A stretch of 64,000 bases of DNA from Ehretia macrophylla (taxonomy: Eukaryota > Streptophyta > Magnoliopsida > Boraginales > Ehretiaceae): NCBI GenBank assembly GCA_037974665.1, contig CM075772.1, positions 40,824,552-40,888,551 on the forward strand, given 5' to 3'. Below the pieces are notes generated by a model, which was given only the letters and a program-made list of their open reading frames with translations, was not told where the DNA came from and searched no databases. This document shows positions 1 to 12,346 of this stretch, piece by piece. The translations under genes and the position numbers were made by a program. The first letter of the stretch is position 1, and the number at the start of each line of letters is the position of its first letter.

Positions 1-160
1 AAATAATATTTGAAGCAATTGCTGACTACGTCCCCATGACTATGCTCGTAACGCCATGACTGCAATGCTTCCAATTTTATCTGGCTGCCACGAGAAATGG
101 GATATTATCATTTCCAAATCCTCTCATGTATGGTAGTAAATTTATGAAAAATTATTTTCC
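1..160 (-). other. 3' flank of copy A
   Basis: Non-coding sequence downstream of the acyltransferase stop. It matches 15396-15520 beyond copy B. A related stretch (ggctgccacgagaaatggg) also occurs near 8730 and 22215, upstream of both copies, where it looks like the 3' end of a lost neighbouring copy. Confidence 0.6.
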
Positions 161-3100
161 TTAAAGAATGCAATTATGAACTTCTCTAACAATTTCAAAA
201 AAAAAAAAAAAAGCAAAACAAAGTAAAGAAAAAATAATTAAGTTAAAACCTTTCTCCACGGCCTCTTTGAAAATCATCTCGAAGGAATTCTCAATGCACA
301 ACTTGAACTTATTTGAATCAATGAAGCCTTTTTCAGATCCAATAGCAAGTGTCAACTTCCCCATGTAACTCAGTATCAATACTACAAGACTCTGCGTATT
401 CAGCAATTTTTAGAATGTTTAAATCAATTGAAATTTAGATATAATGTCTCTATATAGTGTCCCAAGAATTTACTTTGTGCAGGTCATGTTGGGGACAAGT
501 TCTTGATTACATTAAGAAATTGAAAAAATGTGATTTCCCCCGAGTTTTAACCCAAATTTTAAATTCCCTTATGAGATTTTAATTTTGCCCAGATTTTTCG
601 ATGACACCAAATACTATCAAAGGAAGCCTTAAGGCTAAATGATATTTTGTTTTTATTTTTATTTTTTATTGAGCTATATATTTAGTTATGTTTTATTGCC
701 TTTAACTTTTTATTTAATTTTTTATGTTTTTAAAATTTAGCTTGTTGCAAAAAATTAATACTTTGGGTTTGAGAAAAAAAAACATCAGATTCAATTTGAG
801 ATGTATAGATATGTATAAATTTGAAAAACATTTTTAAAGTGATCAATCTAATATTTTTTCTACTCTCATGCATAAATTAATTTTGTACAATAAGATGGTT
901 TTTATCTTCTTCTTTTGTATGTTTTTTAAAGGTTAGCTCTTTGGAAAACAAAGTGTCGGGTTATATATATCTATATATATACACACATATAGATATATAG
1001 ATTTAAGGGGTAGATCTTAAAGTGAATATATTTTTTTTCCTCTAATCTCGCACATAAAGAGAACTTTGTATAATAAGCTGCTTTTTAATCTTTTTTTTAA
1101 AAATTATTTTACAGTAAATTTTTTTATGATTTTCTCTTTGATTGTAGACCTTTTTGTTGAATGATTTTATTAAATTAATTCTTCTATTATTTTCCCTTTT
1201 TTCTTCGCTTTTGTTTTAAATAATAAAAAGACAAAAATGTCCTTTAGCATAAGTTTGTTTTAGTTTGATGCCATGGGAAGATGTGGATAAAACTAAACAT
1301 TATAAGCGAGTTTGAGATTTAAGCTAAAACTCATGGAGGAAAATAACATTCTCTATTTAGAATTTACATGACGAATAAGCTTAATTTATACAAGTTACCT
1401 GTGGAACGCCAGATACATAAAAATAAATCCCCTTAATTGGATGGCCACCCAAAGCCATTTGATCTATTGGCCCCATCATATTTGATATCATCATGCTCGA
1501 ATTCTTCAGCTTCCCATAGACATATCGAGCTGTTGCCTGCAAGTATAGTCACCACTGCAGTAAGTATAATCTCTTTCCCTTTTTAATTATTCCATAATGC
1601 CTTTTGGATATTCTTTATTTGATTCAAGAGAGGACTAAACTGTATAATACAAATGAAAGAATGTCACCTACAAGAATTAATTTTATAATCTTTTGCAATA
1701 CTTATAGCGAGAGAGAATACCACTAGACCAAAGGCCTATTAATAATACCCTTTGGACCTTAACACAACATAATAGCATTTTTTTAACAAGAATTTTGAAA
1801 GAGAGATATACAACATGCTTACCTCTGGGCCTTTAAGCTTTCTCAATATTTCAAGAAATATACCAGTCAAATAAGTTCCTGCTGAGTTTCTTTTCTTCTT
1901 GATCATTTTATGGGCCTCATTGACAAAGGAAATGGGATTTGATAATTCAGCAGCGTTTAGCTCTGGTATTGCAGCGTCCAAAAATGCAAATTGGTTTCCT
2001 GATGATGGCACTTTTGCATTTGATTTGAACATCTCATTGACAGACTTGTAAGTCCCACCAGTGACCCTAGTATTAAGTAACACAAGTGCAGTACAATTTG
2101 CACTAGTCGATTCTTTCTTTTCATGTTGCATGTACAAGCGAGATCCGAACATGATTATACCAGTAATCACATCATTTATTGTCTGTTTCAAGATAAATTA
2201 AAAAAAAAATCACAAAAGAAAAATTAGTGATGTTCAAACCAAAAAAAAAAGTTAATACCAGACCCTAGTTGGTCTATGATCTTTATAATGTTTGACAAAT
2301 AGGTTTCGTATTTGTAAAAGTGCTATATTTAAATCATTTAATTTTATAATTTATAATACTATTAGTCCTTTTATTTTTTTCTATTAAAAACGTAAAGTAA
2401 AGTCACCTACTAAAAAAGGGAAAAGTACTAACGATATAACAAGTCACAAAATTAAAAGATTTAAATGTATTATTTTAATTATAAAGACTTGTTTGTCAAA
2501 CATGATAAAGATCCGAGATTAATTAGAGTATTAACTCAAAAAAACTGAATGACGTGTGAATGTGAAAGACCATCTTTTCATTTTCTTATAAACTCTGGGA
2601 CCTTTCATCGTTCATCGGGTCATATATAGAACATAACAATAAATTTACAAGATCAAATGTGGTGTAGGAGGTTTCTGGAAACATTCTAGTGGGGTCTCTA
2701 TGTAGCTTTAGTAAGGTACTGAAAGAAAACAACAACAAAAAAAAGAAAAAAAAAAAAGAAAAGAAAAAAAGACAAATGGCAGATACTTGAACAATAAAAA
2801 ATAAAGAAAAATCTGAAGTTTTACCACTTTGAGATTAGCTTTTATCTGTTTGATGGAATCAAGCTGAAACGAGATTGTGGTTATATCAAATGGCTTCAAC
2901 TCCACTCCTTCATGACCAGATCGAATTGGTGTAACATCATCTTCTATCAAAGTACTCTTCAAAATGCTCCATCCAAAATCAGGTATGGTGTTCATAATAC
3001 TATTGAAAAATTGAGGCATCTTTTTCATGAAGTTATCATTTGATTTTAGGTTTGTTTGAAGTCGAGGGAATGTTAATGGAAGTGAAGGATCATCTAGCCT

Positions 3101-4273
3101 TTGAACACAAGAAAGAAGAACTCCCATTAAGGTATAGCCATCCCCAAGTGTATGATGAACCTTAAATATTATAGTTCCTGCTGCATTACTCGTGGGGTAC
3201 TTAAATATATGAATTTCCCATGGTGGTCTATTTTGAGAAAATTTCTCCATTGATATATTAGATAAGTAGCAATTCAATTGATCATTGTAATAATCTGGTG
3301 ACTTCTCATTTGGAAAAGTTGGGAAGATGACATGATCTACGATATTCACTTCCACACGCTTCCATTTCATTGAACCGTTCTTTTTTGTAACCTACAGTTA
3401 TACAAGGATCACTTGTTAGTCATTAACAAATAACTTAAATTTTGAGCATAAACTAGAGACTTTCACGTCTTGAATTCAAATTAGTCTAGAAGTTACTATT
3501 CTCGTGATTAGACCTTGTAACTTTTGTAACTAAATAACCCGGACTATGCCACTTTTTAGGTTAGGTCATATGTCTTATAATTTGGATCTTGATATGAATC
3601 CAAAAGGCAATTTCCAGGTCCGGTCATAAAAAACAATATAAGATATTTACTTGTTAGCATCACTATTACGACTAGGTTGTTTTATACGCTTGTAGGGTTT
3701 CCATTAATGGTGAATAATGCTAGATTCATCATCACAGTTTACTATATTTCTTGTACAAGGGATGTTATATATGAAGCATCATTGGCCCTTAATTAGGTGG
3801 TATATTTATACAGTAAGATATATAGTGATCAAGAAGGCGAATAAAAATGCTATATATATCATCTTATTTTTATTACTAATTTATTACCTCATATGTTGAT
3901 ACTTATTTAGCGTACTAAAAGAGGGAAAAAATAGAAAAGTTTGCGATCTTAACATGCTAACTAAGAATTCATACAAGTAATGGTAAAGTAATTTTAATAA
4001 TTAAGTGATATATAGTAATACTCGAAGACGAAATAATTAGCAAAAATGAGATAAGTCTGTTAGGGAGGGAGAGAGCACCATGATTGAGGAAAAGCGTGGG
4101 CTCGAGGGTACCCAAACAGTCTTGATAAACGCCATCATCAGAGAGTCATTAATTGGTATCTCTGATTCCATAACACCAATGACAGAAAATGTTGAAAACT
4201 TTGGTGTGTTCAAGTATTGTGTACCTGGACTCGCAGGCTCAAGCAATTCTTCGTGCTCAAACACCATTATCAC
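161..4273 (-). CDS. WSD1-like: WSD1-like wax ester synthase/diacylglycerol O-acyltransferase, copy A (five exons, intact)
   Basis: Bifunctional acyltransferases of this family join fatty alcohols or diacylglycerol to acyl-CoA at the ER, mainly for cuticular wax. Exons on the minus strand: 4273-4079, 3391-2825, 2182-1823, 1536-1399, 391-161. All junctions are GT-AG and phase 0, giving 496 residues; relatives are about 480. The catalytic HHTLGDG motif (HHxxxDG) lies at residues about 144-150, after a PPWE motif near 121-124. The C-terminal DUF1298-like part includes SNMMGPIDQMALGGHPI (exon 4) and SYMGKLTLAIG (exon 5). The start is the first ATG of exon 1, shared with copy B; a second ATG two codons on is possible. 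The last 30 or so residues are an odd hydrophobic tail read through a 16-A run, unlike the paralogue at 13258. Exon limits are inferred from sequence and from copy B. Expression is not shown. Confidence 0.88.
2251..2535. mobile_element. Foldback MITE in intron 2 of copy A
   Basis: The ends are inverted repeats: gttaatacc near 2251 and gtattaac near 2528, followed inward by similar arms containing atgatctttataatgtttga and its inverted partner. The same element sits in intron 2 of copy B (about 17938-18226), so it was present before the duplication. Superfamily not determined. Confidence 0.55.
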
Positions 4274-4363
4274 TCTTGAAAGTTAACAATTCTTTCTTTC
4301 TTCCTTTTTTTTTTTTGTTGCTAAATCTCTTGAAAGTTAACAATTGTTGCTGTGCGTGTATCT

Positions 4364-4393
4364 CAATATATAGCCCGCGACTGTGTATATATA
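4364..4393 (-). promoter_or_regulatory. Candidate TATA region of copy A
   Basis: Two TATA-like stretches (minus-strand ctatatattg at 4373-4364 and tatatata at 4393-4386) lie about 90-120 bp upstream of the first ATG. The surrounding block (cgcgggct and gtgcatgtatatatac) is also present upstream of copy B near 19620-19640. No transcription start can be proved from sequence alone. Confidence 0.35.
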
Positions 4394-4661
4394 CATGCAC
4401 AATGCTCACGAAATGGGGCATATTTTTCTGTAATTTCGTTTTCGCCATTAATACCACTAGTGTACACCTCACCATACCACAAATTCTTTTACACTACCAC
4501 CGCTGGCTAATTAACCCACGTTGAACATAATCGATTCATGATTCATGTGTTTGGCTGCTGCATGGACTTTTCTACTAGTCAATTCAAAAACAGATAAGAC
4601 TACCAGTTAATTGATTAAGTACATGCTAATCCAAGTAATAGTGATAACTTTGTCACTCAAA

Positions 4662-4951
4662 CATGGGCGGATCCAGGAAATTAGTATTGGGGGTGCCGAA
4701 ACTTAATTAAGAAAATTTGGTTGTGTGTTTTTTAGAAAGAATAATGATAACAAATATTTTAAATATAAATAAGTGAAAAAAATTCTATTTAGCTATATAT
4801 ACACGTACATTAATCATTAAAAAATTTGGTTGGCTGTTAGACGTTGGGGGGACCAAATGTATTTTTAGAAAAAATTTATACTCAATTTTTTTTTTTTGGC
4901 TAGAGGTTGGGGGCACCCGGGCTCCCCTGGTCCCCCCTGGGACTGCCACTG
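4662..4951. mobile_element. hAT-like MITE, private to unit A
   Basis: The element is flanked by an 8-bp near-perfect TSD (cactcaaa at 4654-4661, cacgcaaa at 4952-4959). The ends are loosely inverted (catgggcggatccagg versus cagtggcagtcccagg). The orthologous site in unit B (19993-20000, cacccaaa) is empty, which confirms both insertion and boundaries. An 8-bp TSD fits the hAT superfamily. Confidence 0.75.
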
Positions 4952-4959
4952 CACGCAAA

Positions 4960-5820
4960 GGTTGTTTAACAGAGATTGGTTTTGGTCGTTGTTCTCCAAT
5001 CTAGTTTCCACGTATTTAGGAGGTAAGTTTCACATACCTCTCCGTACTTTTAACTTTTGCGTAATCCATAAAATTTCGGAGGGTGCCGTCCTTTTTTCCA
5101 AAAAAAAAAAAAAAAAGGTGATAATTTTGTGATTTAGCTTTACTCTTTGTTGGTACCCGGTCTAATTTTCAGTGCGATTTCTTCATTTTCTTGTAGTAAT
5201 ACATCGCTCTTAACGTTAATGGAGGAAGATATGTTAAGTGCCATATTACTATAAGCGTGCTCACTGCATGCATATTAAAGGAGTCTCATGGATCGTAAAG
5301 GATAAAACAGTCTTCTTTTTGGTTTACTTTCTCTTTGTTCTTGCTTCCTTTTGGAGAAGTTTAATATGGGGTTTGGATTGCACTTTTTTAAAAGTGTTAA
5401 AAATTATATAATTTCATCTTAAAATTAATCAACGTAATTGGTTCAAGACCTTGTAAGGCGGTCTTTGATTTTGTGATTTTTCTATATAAGAGGAATGTAT
5501 ATTCCAATAACATGAAAGAAAAAGAAAGGGAGGGATTAGCTAATTCTCCCCTTATTTGAAATGACTTTTGTCAAGAGAAAAATATTATAGAGGATTCTTT
5601 AATCATTTAATCAGAGAATTTTACAATCCTCCCAATTATATGGAGTGAAAGAAAAGGTTGATCATGACTAAAACATTTGATTGTCCCTAGTTCATAGTTC
5701 TAATTATATCCTTAACATAAGAATAAATATGAAAAAGGTCTCTAAATAACTTTCCATTTGAAATTATTTATTCCTTTCTTTTTTCTCTCCAATCAAAGCA
5801 ACAAATCATAATAACATTTC
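4960..5820. other. Upstream region of copy A without genes
   Basis: Non-coding. It aligns with 20001-20960 upstream of copy B, where part has been duplicated again. Poly-A and poly-T runs only; no convincing ORF. Confidence 0.6.
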
Positions 5821-6642
5821 GGCTCCATTTGTTTGGCGTAGATTCCTAATTTTTTAGTGTTTAGTAATACTGAAAAATTGGTTAAGTATAAAATATTTAG
5901 TTAAAAAAAGTGAAAAATATATTTATGTCATTTGTAAGAAGAAAATATTTTCACTCACTCTGCCCCACCCCAACCCTACCCAGACCCCACCCCCGACGTC
6001 ACCCCCACTCTCATCACATTTTCAATTAATTGTTATTAAATAAAAATTAATTAGTGAAATAATAAAAAATAATTAATTTTAATTAATAATTAATAAAATT
6101 ATATTAAAATCTAATAATTTAATAATAATTAATTATCTGATTAAATAATTATTTAATTTAAAAGTTTTTATTCATTTATCAGCTATTAGATAATATATTG
6201 GTATTAATTAATAATAATTAATTATTTAATTTAAGATTATTTATTTATTTATTAGCTATTCATTAATTATGTAACTAACTTAGTTTTAAATTAATAATAA
6301 CTAAATAAATAATTAGTAATTTATGAAATTATTAATTATTTTATTTATTTATTATCTATTAATAAAAAAATATTAATTTATTTATTATGTATTAAGTAAA
6401 ATATTTATTAGTTAATTATTTTTAACTTATTTAAATTTATATTAATAAATAAATAATTTTAATAAATTAATTTATTAATAGTGATTAATTAATAATATAT
6501 TTATAAAAAACTAATAGAATAATAATTTTAATTAATTTTTTACTATTATATCCAAATACTAGAAAATATTTTCTCGTGTGACAACCAAAAATTAAAAAAT
6601 ATTTTCCACCATCAAGTTATTTTACGGCAAACAAATAGAGCC
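5821..6642. mobile_element. AT-rich TIR element, PIF/Harbinger-like MITE
   Basis: The terminal inverted repeats match over about 20 bp with two mismatches (ggctccatttgtttggcgta at the left; the inverted right end begins ggctctatttgtttgccgta). A 3-bp direct repeat ttc flanks both ends. The 820-bp interior is extremely AT-rich, with a short C-rich block near 5960-6010, and has no transposase. TIR style and TSD length suggest PIF/Harbinger, but the usual TWA target is not met. Confidence 0.65.
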
Positions 6643-7339
6643 TTCATTTCTTTTTACTTATTTTTTTTTTTCAATTCAAACAAGAGAACCTCTTTTCTTT
6701 CCTTGCCTCTATTTCTGAAATTTTTTCCTCTACCTAATGACTTTCGTTTCCTTTCCGTTTTGTAATCCAACATAGTGTAATTTATGTTAAAGAAGCTTAA
6801 AAGAAAAGATAACTTTTACTAAACGAGGCTAGCCTTTTTTTCTTAATTGACCATCTAATTCAAAATTTCAAATGATTATAGATGAATATATTTATCGATT
6901 TACTCCATTATTTATTGGTTTATGAGTTTTTTGTTTATTCCTTTGTCATTTATAACACGCACCCTCACCTGCCTATCTTTGTTTTAGGCAATCTAATAGA
7001 CCTGCGGACTGATTCCTAGCTATTATTTTTGTAACATTTGCAAATGTATGTCTATTGTCCTTCACGATTACTTAGCAAATAAAAGTCTGTCACGATTTGT
7101 TAATTATTAAATTATTATTTCATCTAAAAATTTAAATTGATCTTGCATGTAACTAATTCTTTTTGTTTAAATTGGTAGCAGCGAAATTTGAACTCTAAGT
7201 GATTTTGATAACTTTGGCTCTAATAGTATATTATATTAGTTATCATCACTTCATATATCTAAAACTTAAACTGTTCAAGAGAAGTACATTATAATTATTT
7301 ATTTATTTATTTTAATTCAAGACAGTCTTAAGTCATTTT

Positions 7340-8055
7340 ACATCACATACAATGTTACAACAAGAATTGATCTCGAGACTTTCTACATTTGAAGCGAGAA
7401 TCATATATACCACTAGACCAAATGGGTAGTGACATTATACAATTATTTGTTATTATTTGTTATCTACTAACATCCTTGAGAAAAACATTGTGTCACGACC
7501 AGAAAAAAAGGAGAAAAACATTGTTTGAAAAACATGATGAAAATGGTACTTTACTTATATTGCAACGTGTTTAATGTGAACTAAGCCGAGCCAAAATGTC
7601 AAGACAATTACAGCCTAAATAATTGATTAAGAGTCTCCACCAAGTGGTTGTTAGGCAATTAATTCTGATAGGGTTTGGATGGGTCACATATTTATTACCT
7701 CGTATATTTACATTACTTACAATGTTATAACAAGAATTGCTATCAAGACTTCCTATACTTGAAGCGAGAATCATATATACCACTAAACCAAATGGGTAGT
7801 GACATTACAATTATTTGTTATCTACAATACTAACATCCTTGAAAAAAACATTGTTTCACGACCAGAAAAAACGAGAAAAACATTGTTTGAAAAAACGAGA
7901 ATCATAATGCAACGTATTTAATGTGAATTAAGCCGAGTCAAAATGACAAGACAACAGCCTCAATAACACCTCAAAAACATTGTTTCACGACCAAGTGGTT
8001 GCTAGATCATTAATTCTGATAGGGTTTGGATGGGTCACATATTTATTACCTCGTA
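7340..8055. repeat. Tandem duplication of about 360 bp
   Basis: The block about 7340-7705 recurs at about 7706-8055. Shared landmarks are gcgagaatcatatataccac, caaatgggtagtgacatta, cacgaccagaaaaa and gatagggtttggatgggtca. Unit B keeps only the last part (near 21370). It is non-coding; the ORFs here are broken and unlike known proteins. Confidence 0.7.
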
Positions 8056-8689
8056 TCCGCAATTTTCATGCGCTGCTTCTTTCCTTTTTCCTTTTTCCTT
8101 TTTCCAATGTTCTAAAGAAGTATATTTTAGAAATTGAAAATGAAATTTTCTCTTAAAATATTTATTTTAAATAACACCCTTCCATGCACAATTAATTCTT
8201 TTAATCATCTAGTTGCAAAAAAATTTCTTATGAATTGTGGCACAACGTAGACCAGTAGCAATAATCACCAAAAAATGAAAACGAGTGTTTAGAAGAGTAT
8301 TGTTATATTAGATATCTTTACCTCTTCAATCTTTTTTATATAATTCTATTTTTATTAAATATATGAGATACTTGATATTTAATTCATAAATTTAACGATA
8401 CAAAGGATGGGTGAATCGAGGAGCTGCGCACTTCAGTGCTCCACATGAGGTATTATCAAATCTCAAAGAAGTGATGCTATACTGAGAATCAAACTGAAAT
8501 TACATATAATGCATAACCAAAGCATAAAAGTATTGGTGCATCACCATGAGGGACCAAGTGGAAGTGGAATCACTGATAGGATTAGTGTTAATTAGAAACT
8601 TTAAAATCATCTTATTTATCTTAACAATTAGAAGATGTAGAAGATGATTTACAACTTGGGGTTTAACACCACACCCTAACCCTACGGCA

Positions 8690-8790
8690 TTCCTTTCCTT
8701 TCAGTGCTTCCATTGCTTCCAAATTTATTTGGCTGCCACGAGAAATGGGCTATTGTCATTTCTAACTCCTCTCATTTAGAAATCTACATT
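8690..8790 (-). pseudogene. Relic of an acyltransferase 3' flank
   Basis: The segment gcttccaaatttatttggctgc and the following 45 bases resemble the 3' flanks of copies A (60-125) and B (15440-15505). It lies upstream of copy A. The equivalent relic is at about 22185-22260 in unit B. It suggests that the ancestral unit adjoined another copy of the gene. Confidence 0.45.
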
Positions 8791-9111
8791 TATGAAACAA
8801 ATGTTATACACAATAAGCAAACAGATATACTGTGTTTATTAGGGGAGGATTCATGAATTCTTATTAATGGGGGTTAAAATACATATTTTTTTAACTGTAT
8901 GAGTACAATTTCTTTTTTAGTGGGAGCTAATTACTTTTTTAATTAAAAATGCATAGACATCTAACTTTTTTTTGATAAATACATAGAATTTTTAATATTT
9001 TTTTAGGCTAGTGTGGGTTGCAGCCCCCACTCGCCCCTATGTGCATCCCTCTCCGGTCTTTATGCATGCAGGAAAAAGATGTTACTTGAATGATAAATTA
9101 AGGGTGAGAGA

Positions 9112-9280
9112 GGCTTATAGAGGATTAGGATCCTCTCCTGACTAATATTTTGTTCTAAAATTCTAACATTATATTTTAGTCACTCATTTAATTTTTTTCA
9201 ATCAATTAAATGGCTGATATGCAATTAAAATGTGAGAACAAAATATTAGTCAGGAGAGGATCTTTATCCGTGTATAAGCC
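9112..9280. mobile_element. Short foldback MITE
   Basis: Inverted ends (ggcttata at both termini), with inner arms carrying gatcctctcctgactaatat and its complement. A related copy is present in unit B at about 22998-23158, so it predates the duplication. Confidence 0.55.
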
Positions 9281-9341
9281 TATTCTTTTATTTTCATCAT
9301 TTTCTTTTGTTTTCTTAGTGTAACTCTTTAGATGTTTATTA

Positions 9342-9800
9342 GACCAACTCCAACAGCTTCCTTATTTTTTTTCCTACATATAGAGAATTTGAATTATTTC
9401 TTTATATCTAAGGATTCAATATTTTATTTTTACTCAAACAACTTCCCTACATCCTGTTTCATGGAATTCGTATTTCAAGTTAACTAAAACAGCTTCCCTA
9501 TTTTAGGGATTCTCTATTTTTGTTTTTCTCTAAAATCTCTCCTTATTTTAATTTAAAACTTTTTTATTAAACTTTTTTATTTATATTTTTTAATTGTTTA
9601 TGTTGATTTTTAATTAAATATATTATTTTAATTCCCTAGTTGGGTTAGGGATACTTGTAGGGATTTTTTCACCATCTCTACATGTAAAGATATTGAAAGA
9701 TGAATATAGAGATCTCTACATATAGAGATGGTTGTAGGAATGCTGTTGGAGATGCTACATGTAGAGAAAAAGTGTGGGTAGGGAATGGTTGGAGTTGACC
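9342..9800. mobile_element. PIF/Harbinger-like MITE, private to unit A
   Basis: Terminal repeats gaccaactccaac (left) and ggtcaactccaac (right, inverted) flanked by a 3-bp TSD tta at 9339-9341 and 9801-9803. Unit B lacks the insert at the matching place (about 23210). TSD and TIR length fit Tourist-like elements. A possible diverged relative is at 57317-57703. Confidence 0.7.
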
Positions 9801-9859
9801 TTAGTAACTATTGTTGAGTTGTACTAGCTAAGATAGTTAGCTGACTTTATGACTTCTCA

Positions 9860-10100
9860 GCATGGGTGGATTCAGAATTTTTGCTCAGTGAAGACTAAAA
9901 ATAGATAATTTAATACTTATATATGGATAATTTTTTTTTAAGTGGGGGCTAAATTAATTTTTTAATGGAAAAATTCCTTAAAAATACATATATTTTCAAA
10001 AAATACAGGTCTAACTCACTCGTTAATAGTCCTACTCTTAGGATCAATGGAGGTTGCAGCCCCTATTGGCTACAAGCTAAATCCGCCCCTACTTTTCAGC
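9860..10100. repeat. Degenerate dispersed repeat (gggtggattcag / aatccgcccct ends)
   Basis: The ends gggtggattcag and aatccgcccct are inverted relatives, and the body contains gggggctaaattaatttttt. A similar body occurs at 8836-9050 and 22740-22950. It is a decayed non-coding mobile repeat of uncertain class. Confidence 0.4.
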
Positions 10101-10119
10101 TTATATCACAAAAATAAAA

Positions 10120-10965
10120 AATTAACGTGGGCAACGAATTTTAATGACGATATTTTTTTCGTCACTAGACGACGACAATATTCGATCACTAAATAACTAC
10201 GGAAAAGCAATGAAAAATTTTATTACTAACTTTCGTCACTAATCCGTTATTAAATAGTGACAGATTTATGACAGAAAGTGGATTGGCGACAGAATAGTGA
10301 CGGACATTCGAATTGCTTCTATTACCACTTTAATGACGGACGTTTGAAGTTTCGTCGCTAAATCACCTTCCACGGATTATCCTTTGCTCAATAGCGATGG
10401 ATTAGCGATGAAATTTAGTAATATCGTTAAAAAATAAGTATTGCATATTATACTTCTTTTCTAAACTAAGTTGACAATATAAACAATTAATTTTGAATGT
10501 AATTATGGGTCAAAGACACGGATTATAAAATATTTGTCGTAATGACATCATTCTCTATATCTTATTTCATACAATATTGTCAGTTTTTGTTCTAAAAGTG
10601 GTGTGGACCTCAAATTAAGTAAAAAAAATACATGTTTATTTTTTTAATGGACTTTAAAATATAATGAGCAGTGGCAGAGCCACTTGAGAGTGACGATGTG
10701 CTTATGCACACCCTGACCTTTATCACTATACAAGTGCATACCTTTATCTTGGATTCTTGGCTCCGCCACTGGTAATGAGTAAAAAATTATAATTTGTAAT
10801 GTTAATTTTTATTAATTACTAAATTTCATATCTAATTCGTCGCCGCATAGCTAAGACCCTTTTAAATTCTGTCACTAATCTATCACTAACTCATCTTCTG
10901 TGACTAATCCGTCACAAAGTAGTGATAAACGTGCCATCACAAAGTAGCGAAGACCTATATAATAA
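10120..10965. mobile_element. CACTA-like remnant with gtgacg/cgtcac arrays
   Basis: Dense inverted and direct motifs (cgtcactaatccgt, tagtgacgga, gtgactaatccgtca) at both sides, typical of En/Spm subterminal arrays. No CACTA terminus, TSD or transposase remains, so class and limits are tentative. A small hAT-like MITE sits within it. Confidence 0.4.
10669..10771. mobile_element. 103-bp hAT-like MITE
   Basis: TIRs cagtggcagagcca and tggctccgccactg, flanked by 8-bp direct repeats ataatgag and gtaatgag with one mismatch. Size, TIR and TSD fit a hAT-derived MITE. Confidence 0.6.
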
Positions 10966-12028
10966 AACTGCTAAGTGAAAAATAAAAAAAAAAAATTGCT
11001 AAGTGCACATGAAAAGTTAGACATATTCTTGGGACATCTTACTTTCTCTCCTTTCTATAGGCAATAAGCTCTGACTTCTTAGATTCTGAGGGGACATCTT
11101 ACATGCACGGACGTTGAAATCTTGTGTTGTTGATAAATTGATGCGTTAAGTATCATGTTAATGTATTTAGTGTATTCAATTAAGCATAGTGGCAGACTCA
11201 AACACTTAAATTCATGGGGTGTATTTGTGTTATAAGAGAGGTTACGGTGTACCATTATACAATGAAAATATCTAATATACATAATAATTTAAAAAAAAAT
11301 AAAAAAAAATATTTTTTTCCAAGTTGAAAGCACATGTACCCCTCAATTCTATGCAAGTCCGCTAATGACTAAGTGGGCTGCAGTGAAAAATTACACTCTT
11401 AGTTAAATAATAGAATTAGCTGGTTGTTAGTCACGTGTTATGGAGAATACGAGGAGTCAGAAATCATATGGTTTTAGTACATACATGTAGTATTTAATGT
11501 TAATCTAAACGTTTAAAGTACTGAGTTATGAGTATACATATTTATATTTATATATGAATACGTTATCATCTGTCTAATTAATTTAAAGACAGCAAATATA
11601 GGCAGGTTGAGATCTTTCCGAAATTTAAGAAGTGGTCCTTTTAGCTACTTTTCGACTTACACATAACGATTGATGATTTGATGATGGGTGATAATTAAAT
11701 GGGCTTCTTTACATACAAAATTGGCTAAATCGGGGCCTTTTGATAATCTGGTTCAAGTGAAATTTTGCCGAGTCCATTTCAAAGATGTTCCTTTTTGAGT
11801 TATATGGAGAGCCATTCGTTGTCCTTTTGAGTTCTATGAAGCGTTTAAGTTTATGTATAAATATAGGTTGTCAGGTTTGTGTATATATGATTGTCATTGT
11901 TATCGTCTTATTGATGTCACGTAATGAATTGTCTTATAACGTGTTAATTAAGTTGGTTTGTGAAAATATCTAGATTGACGCATTTTCTAATTTTAGTTTT
12001 GATGATTCATAAATTCTCTTGATGAAAG
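10966..12028. other. Gene-free interval
   Basis: AT-rich sequence with short spurious ORFs only. No repeat boundary or domain recognised. Confidence 0.5.
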
Positions 12029-12040
12029 AAACAACCTGGA

Positions 12041-12334
12041 GACCCCAAGGGGTTGCCCCAGCAGTAAGTGGGAGTAGCACAATTTTGCTCAGCGCAGGTT
12101 TGAGCCTTTTAGGCTGTCATGAGAATAAGACTTTTGACTGAACTGATATATATTTTTGGTCGGGCCGCTGTATTTCTAAATTTTGGTTCACACTCAACTA
12201 TTAGGCCAGACAATGGGATGCCGGCGTAACCCATCTAAGAACCGAAGGTTCCCGTGATGGTAATTGTCTAATTTGGTCTATGGATCGGGCTGACTGAAGT
12301 TGAAGTATGGATGTTTTCGAGTTAACAACAAAAA
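12041..12334 (+). mobile_element. SINE-like element with 12-bp TSD
   Basis: Exact direct repeats aaacaacctgga flank the unit (12029-12040 and 12335-12346). Near its 5' end it has a tRNA-like promoter: an A-box-like stretch (agcagtaagtggg) and a B-box-like caggtttgagcc. It ends in an A-rich tail (aacaacaaaaaa). The long TSD, internal Pol III-type boxes and A-rich end are the hallmarks of a plant SINE. Family name not assigned. Confidence 0.75.
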
Positions 12335-12346
12335 AAACAACCTGGA

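Noticed and set aside
4080..4286. Plus-strand 68-codon ORF
   Set aside because: Antisense shadow of exon 1 of the acyltransferase; the conserved frame, start and splice site are on the minus strand. The same applies to 19342-19551.
6040..6540. Origin- or matrix-attachment-like AT-rich region
   Set aside because: The stretch is the interior of a TIR element (5821-6642), so its composition needs no further function.
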